Position numbers and translations under genes: made by a program. Shown here piece after piece: positions 63,135-64,000 of a stretch of DNA of 64,000 bases. Each line of letters opens with the position of its first letter. Position 1 is the first letter of the stretch. This stretch comes from Lachnoclostridium sp. An169 (lineage in GTDB: Bacteria > Bacillota > Clostridia > Lachnospirales > Lachnospiraceae), in contig NZ_NFKT01000019.1 of NCBI RefSeq assembly GCF_002160525.1, positions 31,028 to 95,027 on the forward strand, in the 5' to 3' direction. The notes under the pieces were generated by a model, which was not told where the DNA came from, made no database searches, and saw only the letters and a program-made list of their open reading frames with translations.

Positions 63135-63812
63135 TCATCTCTCTTCGCGCTGCTGGAGTTCCACCGAACGCCGGAACATCCTGCAGAGGAAAAAATGCCG
63201 GATCCGCTTTGACAGCTTGCGTTCATCATAGCTCTGCCAGAGAGCACTCCCGCATCCCAGCCAGACCTTTGCGTTGAGCAGCGGCCGGTTCCGGGCGATG
63301 AACTCTTCCTGATAGGGAGATGGAAGCACCGAAAGGATACAATCAGTCTCAGTTCCGTTAATGTCATTGATTACATTCTCTTCCAGATTGTCCTGCGGCT
63401 GAAGCAGTGCATGTCCGGTGAAACGGATTCCACGGTTGAAATGACGTACCGCATCCTCCACCCGGAGCATCTCTTCTTCCGACTCTGCCAGAAGAAATAC
63501 TCTCTTATGGCTCTTCTGCAGATATTTCATAAACATTTTCAGAAACGTGCGTTCTCCTGCATCTTTGACTTTTGTTCTGTCACCGACCTGTGCCGCCTCG
63601 AGGATCTCCGCCTCTCCCGGCAGAAGCATCTGGAGCCTGCCCGTCATCTCCTGCCACTGCGGATCATCCTGTCCATTCATGAGCATGTTCATGGATATGA
63701 GTTCCACCGCATCCAGGGCATCGTTTTCAAAGAACTGCAGCACGTTGATCATGGCTTCTTTCGCAGTCAGGCAGTCCAGCTCTACCCCTAATACTTTGAT
63801 CTTCTCTTCCAT
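63135..63812 (-). CDS. Divergent WecG/TagA/CpsF-like glycosyltransferase
   Basis: A 225-residue protein whose order of segments (KVLGVELDCLTAKEAM, then a Rossmann core with KRVFLLAESEEE, then EEFIARNRPLL) follows the WecB/TagA/CpsF family, enzymes that add N-acetylmannosamine-type sugars to lipid carriers. But the usual DG catalytic pair after the first strand is replaced (LLPGEAEIL) and the GGSFD motif reads GCGSALW, so activity is doubtful. ATG 63812 follows AAAGGTGATAT; the longer frame is not supported. Confidence 0.65.
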   Translation of the reverse strand: MEEKIKVLGVELDCLTAKEAMINVLQFFENDALDAVELISMNMLMNGQDDPQWQEMTGRLQMLLPGEAEILEAAQVGDRTKVKDAGERTFLKMFMKYLQKSHKRVFLLAESEEEMLRVEDAVRHFNRGIRFTGHALLQPQDNLEENVINDINGTETDCILSVLPSPYQEEFIARNRPLLNAKVWLGCGSALWQSYDERKLSKRIRHFFLCRMFRRSVELQQREER

Positions 63813-63956
63813 ATATATCACCTTTAAGTCTCTTCCCAGTCGTTCAATTGTACCAAAAAAATGCCGATTTGTAAACACTGTTTGTCGGCCGGCAGTTTTA
63901 AACGGTGAAATATTTTTGCCTGCCATATGCCAATGAATTTCATAAGAAAAAATAAG

Positions 63957-63995
63957 TTATCCACAACACTTGCTATTCTTCCGAAGTTATCCACT
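63957..63995. other. Two DnaA-box-like sequences
   Basis: TTATCCACA (63957-63965) and TTATCCACT (63987-63995) lie 30 bp apart in the same orientation at the window end, in a region without a recognised gene (63813-64000). They could be DnaA sites in a promoter or edge of a larger cluster outside the window. Confidence 0.4.
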
Positions 63996-64000
63996 TTTAA

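Noticed and set aside
63957..63995. Replication origin
   Set aside because: Only two DnaA-box-like sequences and no dnaA/dnaN or AT-rich unwinding region in view.

Overview
The window reads as a chromosomal segment of a Gram-positive, spore-former-type anaerobe of class Clostridia, most likely family Lachnospiraceae. Evidence: strong AGGAGG-type ribosome binding sites, a T-box leader, a CIRCE element, Rex-like operators on adhE, an S10-spc-alpha ribosomal cluster of Firmicutes type with a Zn-type S14, the HydF maturase of [FeFe]-hydrogenase, an archaeal-type AspRS with GatCAB, and flavodiiron oxygen defence. The species cannot be fixed from the sequence. No phage, insertion sequence, CRISPR array or rRNA was seen. 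Nearly all genes are on the minus strand; only 6051-7145 and 43449-44315 are on the plus strand.

Layout. 1-1.5 kb: the 3'-cut SfsA-MutY fusion gene. 1.6-4.1 kb: an amino-acid ABC transporter whose binding protein appears circularly permuted. 4.2-5.9 kb: uppP and a HAD phosphatase. 6-8 kb: a secreted SleB-type hydrolase and an APH-like phosphotransferase, convergent. 8.3-11.1 kb: adhE with promoter and Rex-like sites. 11.2-27.6 kb: one ribosomal protein cluster (rpsJ to rplQ) with secY, adk, infA and rpoA, its promoter, an internal promoter before rpmJ and a terminal hairpin. 27.6-30 kb: a membrane metalloprotease-like protein, a HIT protein and hydF. 30.1-39.4 kb: a complete selenium island: selC tRNA, DUF3343, TusA-like, yedE, selenocysteine lyase-like, LysR, selB, selA, selD and yedF. 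selD is itself a selenoprotein gene with an in-frame UGA, so ordinary gene calling truncates it. 39.4-43.1 kb: an arylacetate-CoA ligase with iorAB. 43.4-51 kb: a methyltransferase, two PF06541 membrane proteins, a multidomain flavodiiron protein, nth and rpiB. 51-52.4 kb: a CIRCE-controlled J-protein. 52.4-57.5 kb: aspS-gatCAB behind a T-box whose specifier region reads GAAC, i.e. overlapping Glu and Asn codons. 57.5-63 kb: a CdaR-like regulator, ftsEX, an EnvC/CwlO-like M23 hydrolase and a Ctp protease. 63.1-64 kb: a divergent WecG/TagA-like protein and two DnaA-box-like sequences.

How the parts fit. The selenium island contains everything needed to import or handle selenium (YedE, YedF, TusA-like, DUF3343, lyase), make selenophosphate (SelD), convert Ser-tRNA to Sec-tRNA (SelA on SelC) and decode UGA (SelB). 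SelD depends on the pathway it feeds. The aspS-gatCAB operon makes Asn-tRNA(Asn), and probably Gln-tRNA(Gln), by transamidation and is sensed through tRNA charging. FtsEX sits directly upstream of its probable periplasmic-side effector, a coiled-coil M23 hydrolase, whose N-terminal half is related to that of the SleB-type hydrolase 50 kb away.
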